64,000 nucleotides of DNA, taken from positions 124,001 to 188,000 of the forward strand of contig NZ_JADOVH010000004.1 in the NCBI RefSeq assembly GCF_015751965.1. Reading direction: 5' to 3'. A model generated the notes under the pieces. The model saw only the letters and a list, made by a program, of their open reading frames with translations. It ran no database searches and had not been told where the DNA came from. The stretch is from Frigoribacterium sp. CG_9.8. GTDB taxonomy: Bacteria > Actinomycetota > Actinomycetes > Actinomycetales > Microbacteriaceae. Below, one piece after another: positions 52,025-60,613 of this stretch. The position numbers and the translations under genes were made by a program. Numbering within the stretch: the first letter of the stretch is position 1; each line of letters starts with the position of its first letter.

Positions 52025-53512
52025 TCAGCTGATGATCACCCCGGCCAGGTCATCGGCCTCGGGTGCGGCATTCTCGATCTCCGCGGACTGCTGGTCAGCG
52101 AGGCGCTTCTCACTGGCGACATCAAGGTTCCTGGTGAACAGCCAGTACAGGATGCCTCCGATGGGCAGACCGATGAACAGCGAGATATCGACGCCACCCA
52201 TCGCCGCCGCAGCGAATCCGGTATAGAACTCCCCGATGCTGAAGAACGGGGCCATGCACACGAAGGCAATGAGGTACGAGGCGATTCCGGCCCATCCCCA
52301 GCGACCATAGATGCCGTTGGGTTTGAAGATCTCGGCAATCGCGTACTGACCCTTGCGAACGATGAAGTAGTCGGTGAGGTTGACCGCAGTCCACGGAATG
52401 AAGAAGTAGAGAACCAAAAGCAGGAAACTTTGAAAAGTGGATGCGAAGTTGCTCGATGCAAAAAGCGCGAGCACCCCAGAAATCACGGCCGTGATGGCGA
52501 CCGTGACTACGCGCACTGCGAGGGTCGGTCGCACTTTGCGAATGCTGTCGACCGACGAGATGAGGGTAAGTGACCCGCCATACATATTGAGAACCATGAC
52601 CGCGATGAGCCCACCGGCGATAACCAGAAGAGCGATCGTTCCGAATCCGGGGAACAGGCTGTTCGCCACGCCCTGGATTGCGCTGATCGGGTCGCTGGCG
52701 TTAAAATCTTTGACCGCCGCAGCGAGGAAGGCCCCGAGCAGGGTCATCCAGGCACCACCGATAGCACTGCCCCAAAACGTCCAGCGGATCGTCGTTGATG
52801 TCGCAGTATCTGCGGGCAGGTAGCGGGAATAGTCCGACACGTAGATCGCCCAGGAGATCTGGTATCCCGCAACCACACCGAGCTGCGAGAAGAATGCGAC
52901 CGGGTTGAACTGCGTGAGGTCCATGGCGCCGGCGGGCAACTCGAGGTGAATGAGCGCGGAAATGGTCAGCAGCCCCAGCACGATGACCGTGACGTAGGTG
53001 AGGTAGCGCTCCATCTTGTGAATCAGGTCGTACCCGAAAATTGCAATGACCGCGGCAACGATGGTGATGGCCCAGAACCAGAACGGATCTGCGCCCGAGC
53101 CAAATCCGAACGCACCGGTGATCGCGTTGCCGGCTAGCACGGTATTGAAGATGTTGAAACCGGCATATTGCAGGAAGGCGAACAGCCACACCAGCAGGGC
53201 GCCGATATAGCCGAACTGCGGCCTCGACTGGATCATCTGCGGCAACCCGAGCCGCGGGCCCTGCGATGAGTGGGCGGCCATGAAGATCGTGCCGATGATG
53301 AGACCGATGATGATCGCGATGATCGACCAGATCAGATTGCCACCGATGGCGAAGCTCACGACCCCAATCGCCAGGGTCGCGATTTGGGCATTACCCATAA
53401 ACCACAGGGGTCCGATATGCCAGACCTTGCCATGCCTCTCACTCTTGGGGACATAGTCGATCGAACGGACTTCAAGGCCGTTATATCCAGCCTTGACTTT
53501 GGTTTCACTCAT
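52025..53512 (-). CDS. NCS1-family purine/cytosine/allantoin-type permease
   Basis: 495 aa with about twelve hydrophobic segments. N-terminal GLEVRSIDYVPKSERHGKVWHIGPLWFMGNAQIATL is the NCS1 signature (helix 1 substrate site), followed by GPRLGLPQMIQSRPQFGYIG. The C-terminal tail is acidic. NCS1 carriers import nucleobases, hydantoins, allantoin or thiamine. Next to amidase, DUF1989 and nitrilase genes a nitrogen-rich heterocycle or ureide is the best guess. Divergent from the amidase gene over 280 bp. Confidence 0.93.
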   Translation of the reverse strand: MSETKVKAGYNGLEVRSIDYVPKSERHGKVWHIGPLWFMGNAQIATLAIGVVSFAIGGNLIWSIIAIIIGLIIGTIFMAAHSSQGPRLGLPQMIQSRPQFGYIGALLVWLFAFLQYAGFNIFNTVLAGNAITGAFGFGSGADPFWFWAITIVAAVIAIFGYDLIHKMERYLTYVTVIVLGLLTISALIHLELPAGAMDLTQFNPVAFFSQLGVVAGYQISWAIYVSDYSRYLPADTATSTTIRWTFWGSAIGGAWMTLLGAFLAAAVKDFNASDPISAIQGVANSLFPGFGTIALLVIAGGLIAVMVLNMYGGSLTLISSVDSIRKVRPTLAVRVVTVAITAVISGVLALFASSNFASTFQSFLLLVLYFFIPWTAVNLTDYFIVRKGQYAIAEIFKPNGIYGRWGWAGIASYLIAFVCMAPFFSIGEFYTGFAAAAMGGVDISLFIGLPIGGILYWLFTRNLDVASEKRLADQQSAEIENAAPEADDLAGVIIS

Positions 53513-53790
53513 AAATTTCTCCTTTGAAATTCCCGGTATTCGAGTGGTTTTTTTCCAGCTCGGGTCGCAATGTTCTCGGCGATCCAGGAAGCGAGACGAG
53601 CAGCGATGCAGTTGGTGATTTGGATAGTATTATGCAACAAAAAGTGCTTGTAAGACAACCATTAGTGACCTCATTCTCGAGACATTGACTGGCATGTCAC
53701 GCCTGCACTGCCCTATTGACGCGGTCCTCTCGACCGGGATACGGTGGCCGCAGGTCTGGCGCTCCGGCTCCCATCCTCGCGATCAGGGAC

Positions 53791-55266
53791 TTGAGAACGG
53801 CATTCCTCCCGACCACCCCAACCACCCCAACCACCCCAACCACCCCAACCAGACTGGCGGCAAGAATCACGATCAACGACTTGGTTGCGGCAATTCAGCG
53901 CAGGGATATCTCCTCGCGCGAACTGGTCGAGGCCTCACTGCGTCGGATCGAAGCCGACAATAGGCAGATCAATGCCGTCGTCCTCACCTGTGCCGACCGG
54001 GCGTTGGACGAGGCCTCCAGGAGCGACGCACGGGTTGCCGGTGGTGCGCAGGTGAGACCCCTCGAGGGTGTTCCAATTCTGATCAAGGACATTGAGGATG
54101 TCGCAGGATTAGTGACCACTCACGGGTCGCTACTGTATTCATCCGCTCCGCCGGCAACACAGGACGGTCTGGTTCCCGCACGTCTTCGCGCAGCCGGAGC
54201 AATCGTGGTCGGAAAAACAAACGCGCCCGAATTCGCCTTCGAGGCGTACACCTCAAATCGATTGTTTGGTTCAACGCGAAACCCGTGGGGACTCAATTGG
54301 TCGCCAGGCGGATCCAGCGGCGGATCCGGAGCTGCGCTTGCAGCTGGCCTCGCAGCTGTAGCAACATCAACCGACGGCGGCGGGTCAATCAGAATCCCAG
54401 CCGCTTTGTGCGGTCTGGTCGGACTAAAACCAACGAATGGGATCGTCGGTCGCAGTCCAATTCCCTCGTGGATTGATCTGTCAACAGACGGGCCGATGGC
54501 GCACACCATCTCGGATATCGAAATTCTGTTGGCCCTGTCGAAGGGCCCGGTCGACGGTGATCCCAGTGCCGTGCCGCTGTGGGAGCCCCGCCACGATCGA
54601 CCGCGCCGCCTCCTCGCCGCACCGCGAACCTACGACTGGGGCCCCCTGCCCGCACCCGTGGCTCAGGCATTCGACCGGGCTCTCGGGGCGTGTGAGTCAG
54701 AGCTCTCACTCCCGATCGAGCTGATCTCACCTGCGGATATCTGTTCAGGGGGCAATCCCGATCTTGATTGGTTCACCATCTGCTGTACGGAACAAGCGCA
54801 TCAACTCGGCAGGGAACTCTTGGCCGAACGGGCTGATGATTTCGATCCGGTGTTTCTGGAATATATGCACAGAGGGTTGGCCACGAGCATTGAGGATTAT
54901 CTCGACGCCCGCCGCCGCCGCTTCGCCTACGTGCGCCAACTGGATGAGCTGTTGGGATCCGATAGCGTGCTCGTGACGCCGACCCTTGTCACTGAGGGCT
55001 TTCTTCCCGATGGACGAATGACCGCCACCTCCGATGCGGGTGTCGACCCCGCCATCCTCAATACTGTGCTTCAGAACATCACGGGCCACCCAGCCATCAC
55101 ACTTCCGGCTGGCACTCTTGACAACGGACTCCCGTTCGGGATGCAGCTCACCGCGCCACGGTTTCACGACGGTACGCTCTTGAGCCTCGGGCGAGAGTGG
55201 GAAACAGCCAGACCGTGGCCGATGACTGCACCGGGCTACGCCCCCTTCGCCATCGGCTCGCTGTGA
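53791..55266 (+). CDS. Amidase (amidase-signature family)
   Basis: About 491 aa; the start is uncertain. A TTG at 53791 and a TTG at 53716 are in frame, and the first recognisable amidase residues are ITINDLVAAIQRRDISSRELVEASL. The Ser-cisSer-Lys triad is intact: Lys in VPILIKDIEDVAG, cis-Ser in GGSSGGSGAALAAG, nucleophile Ser in STDGGGSIRIPAALCGLVGLKPT. A 9-bp repeat inserts TPTTPTTPT before the domain. Substrate unknown. Downstream of the NCS1 permease promoter region and upstream of DUF1989. Confidence 0.9.
   Translation: MRTAFLPTTPTTPTTPTTPTRLAARITINDLVAAIQRRDISSRELVEASLRRIEADNRQINAVVLTCADRALDEASRSDARVAGGAQVRPLEGVPILIKDIEDVAGLVTTHGSLLYSSAPPATQDGLVPARLRAAGAIVVGKTNAPEFAFEAYTSNRLFGSTRNPWGLNWSPGGSSGGSGAALAAGLAAVATSTDGGGSIRIPAALCGLVGLKPTNGIVGRSPIPSWIDLSTDGPMAHTISDIEILLALSKGPVDGDPSAVPLWEPRHDRPRRLLAAPRTYDWGPLPAPVAQAFDRALGACESELSLPIELISPADICSGGNPDLDWFTICCTEQAHQLGRELLAERADDFDPVFLEYMHRGLATSIEDYLDARRRRFAYVRQLDELLGSDSVLVTPTLVTEGFLPDGRMTATSDAGVDPAILNTVLQNITGHPAITLPAGTLDNGLPFGMQLTAPRFHDGTLLSLGREWETARPWPMTAPGYAPFAIGSL
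53814..53849. repeat. 9-bp tandem repeat at the amidase 5' end
   Basis: Four copies of accccaacc encode or precede Thr-Pro-Thr repeats at the amidase N-terminus. This expansion is what makes the true start unclear. Confidence 0.9.
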
Positions 55267-55359
55267 TCACACCGGTTCACCGCTCGACTGTGCACCTGTG
55301 CAACGTGACGGCCGCTTCTGTGCGCCGCAGGAGAAAAGAACCCACCGAAAGGACCCGAA

Positions 55360-55956
55360 ATGCCCAACTCTGTGCTCGAAGTAATCGTCCCCCACGCAGA
55401 AGGGCGCGTTGTGATGGTCGATTCCGGGCAACAGATACGGATCACCAACCTCAACGGCCAGCAGATCGCAGACACCTGGGTGTTTTGCCGCGACGACGTA
55501 GGCGAGTACCACTCTGCCGAACACACCCGAGTGCAGGTCAGCAGCCTCCTCCCCCGCGTGGGACAAGACTTTGTGACGAATAATCGTCGTTCGATTCTGC
55601 GTTTTGACAGCGACTCCTGCCACGGCGCACACGACATGCTCATCGCCGCATGCGACCCAACGAGATACGAACTTCTCGGCGCAGCGCCAGGGCATCGCTC
55701 GTGCCAGGAAAACCTTCGTGACGCGATGGCTATCGCGGGGCACCCACGCGTCGATGTTCCGCAACCGATCAACCTGTTTATGAACACGCCAGTGCTGCCG
55801 GATGGAACTGTGCAGTGGCTGACGCCAGCTGCCCAGCCAGGCGACTCCGTGACATTTACCTGCTTACTCGACGTGTACCTGGTCGTCAGCGCATGCCCAC
55901 AAGACATGGTTTCGATCCAAGCGCCCGGAGCCATCCTGATCACGGTTGGCGTCTGA
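55360..55956 (+). CDS. DUF1989 urea-carboxylase-associated protein
   Basis: 198 aa. The family pattern is clear: QQIRITNLNGQQIADTWVFCRDDVGEYHSAEHTR, CHGAHDMLIAACDPTRYE and PQPINLFMNTPVLPDGTVQW, with conserved Cys and His that may bind metal. DUF1989 proteins occur beside urea carboxylase/allophanate hydrolase and guanidine or ureide genes. With amidase and NCS1 permease nearby it supports a nitrogen-scavenging function. A GAAAGGA site lies 8 nt upstream. Confidence 0.9.
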   Translation: MPNSVLEVIVPHAEGRVVMVDSGQQIRITNLNGQQIADTWVFCRDDVGEYHSAEHTRVQVSSLLPRVGQDFVTNNRRSILRFDSDSCHGAHDMLIAACDPTRYELLGAAPGHRSCQENLRDAMAIAGHPRVDVPQPINLFMNTPVLPDGTVQWLTPAAQPGDSVTFTCLLDVYLVVSACPQDMVSIQAPGAILITVGV

Positions 55957-56369
55957 GCGAGCCAGGAACCTTGACGCAGTTATGTGACCTGTCTCACAGA
56001 GGTGCAGTGCTCGTGTCAGGCCCAAGGCACTCCCGCTATTGCACTCCCGCTATTAGAGGACGTGTCGCCCAGTTGCCGCGCATCCGCAATCACCGTTTGT
56101 TGCGCCCACACCAGAGACGAAGTCCAGCAGATTACCCGGGTTAATGCGCTCAGCTCGCGGGTGGCCCTCGTTCCGCTTGTGGCCCTTGTTCCGCTAGTGG
56201 CCCTTATTCCGCTTGTGGCCCTTATTCCGTTAGTGGCCGAGGAGCCGATTGGCTCCTCCGCAAGATCTCCAACAAGTCGCTGGAGATACTCCCGGGGATC
56301 GGTCACCCCGGGCAGCCCTCGTCGGATGCTGAAGTCAGTCACCCGCTGGTCGGCTCTAACAGGTCGGTC
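55957..56369. other. 413-bp gap before the IS element, with an 18-bp tandem repeat
   Basis: Four 18-bp units gtggccctt(a/g)ttccgctt run from 56161 to 56232, plus a partial fifth to 56238. A minus-strand frame at 56016-56342 reads through the repeat and begins TDFSIRRGLPGVTDPREYLQRL; the first 30 residues look protein-like, but the rest is repeat, so I do not call it a gene. Nothing else is seen. Confidence 0.6.
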
Positions 56370-56419
56370 TGAACCGTCCCGGGTTTCGTGCCGTTTTCTT
56401 TCTTTGAAAGGATTCGGTT

Positions 56420-56734
56420 ATGCCCATCAAATATCCCCTCGAGGTTCGTGAGCGTGCGACCCGGATGGCCCTGGATCGTCTGCCCGATTACCCGTCTCCG
56501 TGGGCTGCCTGCCGGGACCTGGGTGAGAAGCTGAATGTGGGTCCGGAGACGCTGCGGAAGTGGGTGCGGCAGGCCCAAGTCGACGCCGGGGCGAAGCCCG
56601 GACCGAGCAGTGTCGAGCTGGAAGAGATCCGCAGGCTGAAGAGGGAGAACCGTGATCTTCGGGAGACGAACGAGATCTTGAAGGCGGCGGCGTCTTTCTT
56701 CGCGAGGGAGCTCGACCCTCGCCACCACGGGTAG
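56420..56734 (+). CDS. IS3-family transposase, OrfA (HTH)
   Basis: 104 aa: helix-turn-helix of the IS3/IS911 class (YPLEVRERATRMALDRLPDYPSPWAACRDLGEKLNVGPETLRKWVRQ) followed by a leucine-zipper helix (VELEEIRRLKRENRDLRETNEILKAAASFF). Binds the IS ends. OrfB is in the -1 frame, so the full transposase probably arises by -1 frameshift; the run tctttctt near 56693-56700 is a candidate slip site. Confidence 0.93.
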   Translation: MPIKYPLEVRERATRMALDRLPDYPSPWAACRDLGEKLNVGPETLRKWVRQAQVDAGAKPGPSSVELEEIRRLKRENRDLRETNEILKAAASFFARELDPRHHG

Positions 56735-56751
56735 TCGCTTTCATCGACCAG

Positions 56752-57708
56752 ATGAAAGCGGATGGTCACGCGGTCGAGTCGGCCTGTGAGGTCCTGCGCA
56801 TGCAGGGCGTCCGGGTCGCCGCGCGAACCTATCGGGCCTGGAAGAGACGCGCCGCGCCCGCGCGTGCGTTCACCGATGCCAGCATCCTTGATGCGTTCCA
56901 CCGTCTCCACCAACGCGACAGCCGCGGCCGGCCCCGCCCTGAGGTGCTGTATGGGCGGCGGAAGATGACGGCGTGGCTGGGACGCAACGGGTTCCTTGGT
57001 GTCTCCAAACACACCGTCGACCGGCTGATGCGCCTGGCCGGGATGAGTGGGCTGGTCCGGGGCCGGAAGACCAGGACCACGATCCCGGCCAAGGATGGCA
57101 AACGCGCGGGCGACTTGTTGAACCGGGACTTCACCGCCCCGTTCCCGAACCATTCCTGGGTGACCGACTTCACCTATGTCGCCACCTGGGCCGGGTTCGT
57201 GTATGTCGCGTTCGCGATCGATCTGTTCTCCCGCGCGATCGTGGGCTGGCAGATATCGACGATCAAAGACACCCCGTTCGTGGAAGCGTGCCTCAAGATG
57301 GCGTTGTGGCGACGGGACCACACCGGCCGGCCGATCTCGCCCGGAATGATCCATCACAGCGACGCAGGATCCCAATACACGAGTATCCGCTTCACCGAAA
57401 CGGTGGCACTCGAAGGACTCACCGCCTCGATCGGAACAGTCGGCGATGCCTATGACAACGCGGCCGCGGAGACCATAATGGGCCTGTTCAAGAACGAAGC
57501 GATCCGCAACGGCTCACCGTTTCGCACCGGCCCCCTGAAGGGCCTGCCAGATGTCGAAGAGGTCACCTTCGACTGGGTCAGCTGGTACAACAACGAACGA
57601 CTCCACAGCTTCCTCGGCAACATCCCGCCCGAGGAATACGAGCGCAACTACTACGCTCAAAATATCGGCGCATCAACCGGTGACGCCGCCAACAAAACGG
57701 CGGCATGA
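56752..57708 (+). CDS. IS3-family transposase, OrfB (DDE integrase)
   Basis: 318 aa from the ATG; the frame is open back to about 56692 and continues PRVVAFIDQMKADGHAVES, as in fused OrfAB proteins. The DDE catalytic core is present: D in WVTDFTYV, D in IHHSDAGSQYTS and E in AAAETIMGLFKNEAI. Domains: HTH_21-like N-terminus, rve core, C-terminal WYNNERLHSFLGNIPPEEYE. Confidence 0.95.
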   Translation: MKADGHAVESACEVLRMQGVRVAARTYRAWKRRAAPARAFTDASILDAFHRLHQRDSRGRPRPEVLYGRRKMTAWLGRNGFLGVSKHTVDRLMRLAGMSGLVRGRKTRTTIPAKDGKRAGDLLNRDFTAPFPNHSWVTDFTYVATWAGFVYVAFAIDLFSRAIVGWQISTIKDTPFVEACLKMALWRRDHTGRPISPGMIHHSDAGSQYTSIRFTETVALEGLTASIGTVGDAYDNAAAETIMGLFKNEAIRNGSPFRTGPLKGLPDVEEVTFDWVSWYNNERLHSFLGNIPPEEYERNYYAQNIGASTGDAANKTAA

Positions 57709-57725
57709 AAACCGGGACGGTTCAG

Positions 57726-58136
57726 TCAGACCGAACTCGGAAGCAGCTCGGTCAACAGCGCCTCAACGCGCGCCTTGATGTCGTCACGGATCGGCCGAAC
57801 CTCATCGATCGACTTACCCTTGGGATCGGTCAGTTCCCAGTCCTCGTAGCGCTTGCCAGGGAAAATCGGGCAGACATCGCCACATCCCATCGTGATGACC
57901 ACATCAGAGTCTTTGACCTGCTCGGTCGTCATCAACTGGGGCAGAGCCCGCGAGATATCGATGCCCTCTTCTGCCATCGCGGCGATCGCCATCGGGTTGA
58001 TCTGGTCACCGGGTTCGGACCCGCCCGATCGCACCTCGACCGCACCACCGGAGAGCTCTCGCATATAGCCGGCAGCCATCTGCGAACGACCGGCGTTGTG
58101 GATGCAGACGAACAGGACTGTCGGCTTCTGGGGCAT
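57726..58136 (-). CDS. arsC: Arsenate reductase, low-molecular-weight-phosphatase type
   Basis: 136 aa. P-loop CIHNAGRS (C11 nucleophile, R17) opens the protein; the later MGCGDVCPIFPGKRYEDWELTDPKGKS supplies the redox cysteines and the substrate-loop. Reduces arsenate to arsenite for export, with thioredoxin or mycothiol as partner. The IS element inserts at its stop codon but leaves TGA in place, so the gene is intact. No arsR or arsenite pump is beside it. A 7-bp-arm palindrome upstream may be an ArsR-type operator. Confidence 0.94.
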   Translation of the reverse strand: MPQKPTVLFVCIHNAGRSQMAAGYMRELSGGAVEVRSGGSEPGDQINPMAIAAMAEEGIDISRALPQLMTTEQVKDSDVVITMGCGDVCPIFPGKRYEDWELTDPKGKSIDEVRPIRDDIKARVEALLTELLPSSV

Positions 58137-58166
58137 TGGATACCTTATCTTCGGCGATCCCTAAAG

Positions 58167-58184
58167 CATAGATAATCATCTATG
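58167..58184. promoter_or_regulatory. ArsR-like palindrome upstream of arsC
   Basis: CATAGAT and ATCTATG are perfect inverted arms separated by AATC, 31-48 bp upstream of the arsC start. ArsR/SmtB repressors bind AT-rich dyads of this kind. No repressor gene lies next to it. Confidence 0.5.
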
Positions 58185-58293
58185 GATTGTCGCACATCTT
58201 GACCAGAGACCCAAAGTCTCCTCGTTGAGAGCCGCCTTAATGACGGGAGTTTTAGGGCTGGGTAACGCAGGTGCGCCATCGCGATTTGTAGTC

Positions 58294-58328
58294 TCGCATG
58301 ACATGCGACTTTCGTCGAATATCGACGA
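58294..58328. promoter_or_regulatory. Two adjacent inverted repeats upstream of the ROK repressor gene
   Basis: TCGCAT-GAC-ATGCGA (58294-58308) and TCGTCGA-ATA-TCGACGA (58312-58328) are perfect dyads with 3-nt centres, about 93-127 bp upstream of the ROK start. ROK repressors bind palindromes of this size, so autoregulation is likely; arsC, divergent from here, could be affected too. Confidence 0.5.
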
Positions 58329-58420
58329 TAGGATCGAAGCTATTGTCGTGTCGAGTCCCCACTTTTGGCCGCAGCACGCCAGATGGGGCACGCCTCGACC
58401 GAAAGATATGAGGGATTATT

Positions 58421-59590
58421 GTGGTGAAAATTGCCGGAGGATTCGGTGCGAGCGAACTTTTCCAATTCTTGCGTGATGGAGAGCCGCGCACCCGTGCGGA
58501 GCTTGCGCAGCTGACGGGACTCGCTCGTTCCACAATCTCGCTACGGATCGATGAACTCTTGGAACACGGTCTGGTCACACCGGTTGGCGAAGCGGTCTCG
58601 ACCGGCGGAAGGCCCCCGGCCCAAATCGCACTGAATCCGGGGGCACGGGTGGTGGTGGCTGCCGACCTCGGGGCAACGCACGGACGAGTCGCGATCACGG
58701 ATCTCTCGGGCACAGTCTTGCGATCCGTTTTCGAAGACTTGGTGATAGACAACGGCCCTGAGGTGGTTCTTGATTGGCTTGTGCTCACGATCAACAGGTT
58801 GATGGTCGAATGCGACCGACCGATCTCTGATCTCGTGGCCGTCGGCATTGGGCTCCCCGGGCCGGTAGAACACGAAAGCGGCAGGCCGACGAATCCGCCG
58901 ATCATGCCGGGCTGGGACGGCTACGACGTGCCCGCGCACATGCGGCGAACTTTCTCGGTACCCATTCTGGTCGATAACGACGTCAACATCATGGCGCTTG
59001 GCGAACGGGCAATGGGGTGGCCCGATGCCGACAACATCATCTTTGTGAAAGTCTCGACGGGAATCGGCTTGGGAATTATCGGCGGTGGGGTGCTCCAACG
59101 AGGAGCTCAGGGCATTGCGGGTGACATCGGTCACGTAAAAATTCCTCGTGGCGCCGGCGTCGTCTGTAAGTGTGGAAACGAGGGCTGCCTGGAAGCAATC
59201 GCGGGCAGCCCCGCCATCATTGCCGACCTCCGCGGGATCGGGCGCGACATCACAACGGTTGCTGAACTCGTTGCCCTGGTCAAATCCGGTGACACCTCAG
59301 CCATCCAGGCCGTGCGTCAGGCCGGCCGCGACATTGGCGAGGTGCTCACGGTGTGCGTGAGCATCATTAACCCCTCGGTGATCACTATCGGTGGGGCACT
59401 GGCGCAGGCGGGAGAGCACATTATCGCCGGGGTGCGTGAAGTCGTGTACTCGCGGTCTACTCCCTTTGCGGCCGAACATCTCTCTATCGTGCAGTCCCGG
59501 GCGGGTGAAATGGCGGGAGTCGCGGGAGCGAGCATTATGGCCATCGAGCGTGCCCTGTCACCGGAAGGTATTGAGGGAATAGGCGCGTAG
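58421..59590 (+). CDS. ROK-family transcriptional repressor
   Basis: 389 aa from a GTG. N-terminal winged helix (LFQFLRDGEPRTRAELAQLTGLARSTISLRIDELLEHGLV, then GRPPAQIALNP), followed by the sugar-kinase-like ROK domain: VVAADLGATHGRVAITDLSG (phosphate loop), the zinc-site motif CKCGNEGCLEAIAG and VITIGGALAQAGEH. NagC/XylR-type, so a sugar or sugar-phosphate is the expected effector. No sugar genes are adjacent; targets unknown. Confidence 0.93.
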   Translation: MVKIAGGFGASELFQFLRDGEPRTRAELAQLTGLARSTISLRIDELLEHGLVTPVGEAVSTGGRPPAQIALNPGARVVVAADLGATHGRVAITDLSGTVLRSVFEDLVIDNGPEVVLDWLVLTINRLMVECDRPISDLVAVGIGLPGPVEHESGRPTNPPIMPGWDGYDVPAHMRRTFSVPILVDNDVNIMALGERAMGWPDADNIIFVKVSTGIGLGIIGGGVLQRGAQGIAGDIGHVKIPRGAGVVCKCGNEGCLEAIAGSPAIIADLRGIGRDITTVAELVALVKSGDTSAIQAVRQAGRDIGEVLTVCVSIINPSVITIGGALAQAGEHIIAGVREVVYSRSTPFAAEHLSIVQSRAGEMAGVAGASIMAIERALSPEGIEGIGA

Positions 59591-59908
59591 TCGCCCCGGT
59601 CGCTCGAATCGGCATGGGAGCTAGTTAGGTCGGCTGATTCTTCGTCACTGCCAATCAGAACATCGAAGGCTTCAGCTCCGAAGCATCGAAACTCCACATG
59701 AGCGCACGCGTTCCGACGCAGCCAAACCGTTATCACCCCGAACCTAACGGTCCATTTCCATCTCCGCCGACAGAAATTATTCACAAGTGCGCAAATGGTG
59801 GGTAAAAGCCCGAAATCGCGGACTGATGCTCCGCAATTGTGGGCAACGGAGGTGTGCAATCCGCACTCTGACGGATAAATAGCTGCTCTGACCCTGATCA
59901 GACGGAGG
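59591..59908. other. 318-bp gap without a supported gene
   Basis: Only spurious frames are seen. No strong hairpin or repeat; the 3' flank of tRNA-Arg (59860-59908) has a weak dyad around ctgaccctgatcag but no T run. Confidence 0.5.
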
Positions 59909-59980
59909 TGCCCCTGGAGGGACTCGAACCCCCAACCGTTTCCTTAGGACGGAACTGCTCTTCCATTGAGCTACAGAGGC
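59909..59980 (-). tRNA. tRNA-Arg (anticodon CCT)
   Basis: 72-nt cloverleaf: acceptor GCCTCTG/CAGGGGC, D-stem GCTC/GAGC, anticodon loop GTCCTAA with CCT (decodes AGG), T-stem GGGGG/CCCTC with loop TTCGAGT. The base pair at 27-43 is a G-A mismatch; CCA is not encoded. Confidence 0.9.
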
Positions 59981-60025
59981 TGGCGACCCGAGTTTAGCCG
60001 AGTCGGACGTGCCCGGTCTGTTGGG

Positions 60026-60613
60026 TTACCGACCGTGCGCCTCAGGGGGCGGTGAGCTCTTTCCAGCAGGGATCTGCGTGGGAGGAACAACGGGAGCGTC
60101 TGTCGCGTGCGGGTTCGCCGGCACGACACTCGCCTTCGGTGGCGACGATGGAGCGGTGGTGGACTTGGGCGCAGAGATTGACGGTGTCGTCGCGCTCCGC
60201 CCCTCGCCATCCGAATCGGATGAATGAGTCGCGGCAGCATGATTATCACTGCGGGACGGCACTCCAGCGGGGCTCGTCGTCATCGTCACGTGAGGCGCAA
60301 CAGCATGCATGACGGTCTGAATCACGTTCTGGGCGACACGTCGCACCTCGGGAATCGCCGCCGCCGCGGCGGCGGTACCCATGCCGACGGATGCAGTAAC
60401 AGCCAGTGTGATCACGATCGCCGTGCGGCGCCGCGACTGGAAGCGGCGCCGCACCACGCCGGTCGAGGGCGCCATAAGAGCGAGGACCTCAGCCGAGGGG
60501 ACGGGAGCGTCGCCTGCTCCGAGGGCCTCGATCTCGCCGAGCAGCTCTCGAAGCAGCGCCTGGTCGTCAATGCCCGATTGCTGTAGTAGGTCTTCGATGG
60601 CGGCGCTGGTCAT
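60026..60613 (-). CDS. Membrane protein encoded with the ECF sigma factor (putative anti-sigma-like)
   Basis: 195 aa. N-terminal cytoplasmic helix region of about 60 residues (IEDLLQQSGIDDQALLRELLGEIEALG), one membrane segment (TAIVITLAVTASVGMGTAAAA) and a Ser/Pro/Thr-rich external tail. Its ATG overlaps the sigma-factor stop by 4 bp. The layout is that of a membrane anti-sigma factor, although no zinc HxxxCxxC motif is present, so the role is inferred only from position and topology. Confidence 0.8.
   Translation of the reverse strand: MTSAAIEDLLQQSGIDDQALLRELLGEIEALGAGDAPVPSAEVLALMAPSTGVVRRRFQSRRRTAIVITLAVTASVGMGTAAAAAAIPEVRRVAQNVIQTVMHAVAPHVTMTTSPAGVPSRSDNHAAATHSSDSDGEGRSATTPSISAPKSTTAPSSPPKASVVPANPHATDAPVVPPTQIPAGKSSPPPEAHGR

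Larger units (their letters stand above)
56370..57724 (+). mobile_element. Complete IS3-family insertion sequence (1355 bp)
   Basis: Imperfect terminal inverted repeats begin TGAACCGTCCCGG at both ends (56370 onward, and the reverse complement ending at 57724). A 3-bp direct repeat GTC flanks the element (56367-56369 and 57725-57727), the usual IS3 target duplication. Two overlapping-phase ORFs encode an HTH protein and a DDE integrase. Intact ORFs and clean ends suggest recent insertion. The right end touches the arsC stop codon. Confidence 0.92.

Noticed and set aside
56016-56342. Minus-strand ORF reading through the 18-bp repeat
   Set aside because: Only the first 30 residues look protein-like; the rest is repeat translation. 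Left as a note in the gap entry.
58176-58391. 71-codon minus-strand frame upstream of arsC
   Set aside because: It overlaps the palindromes and has no recognised features; most likely promoter region.
59317-59859. 180-codon minus-strand frame at the ROK 3' end
   Set aside because: Largely antisense to the ROK gene and its tail; no homology.
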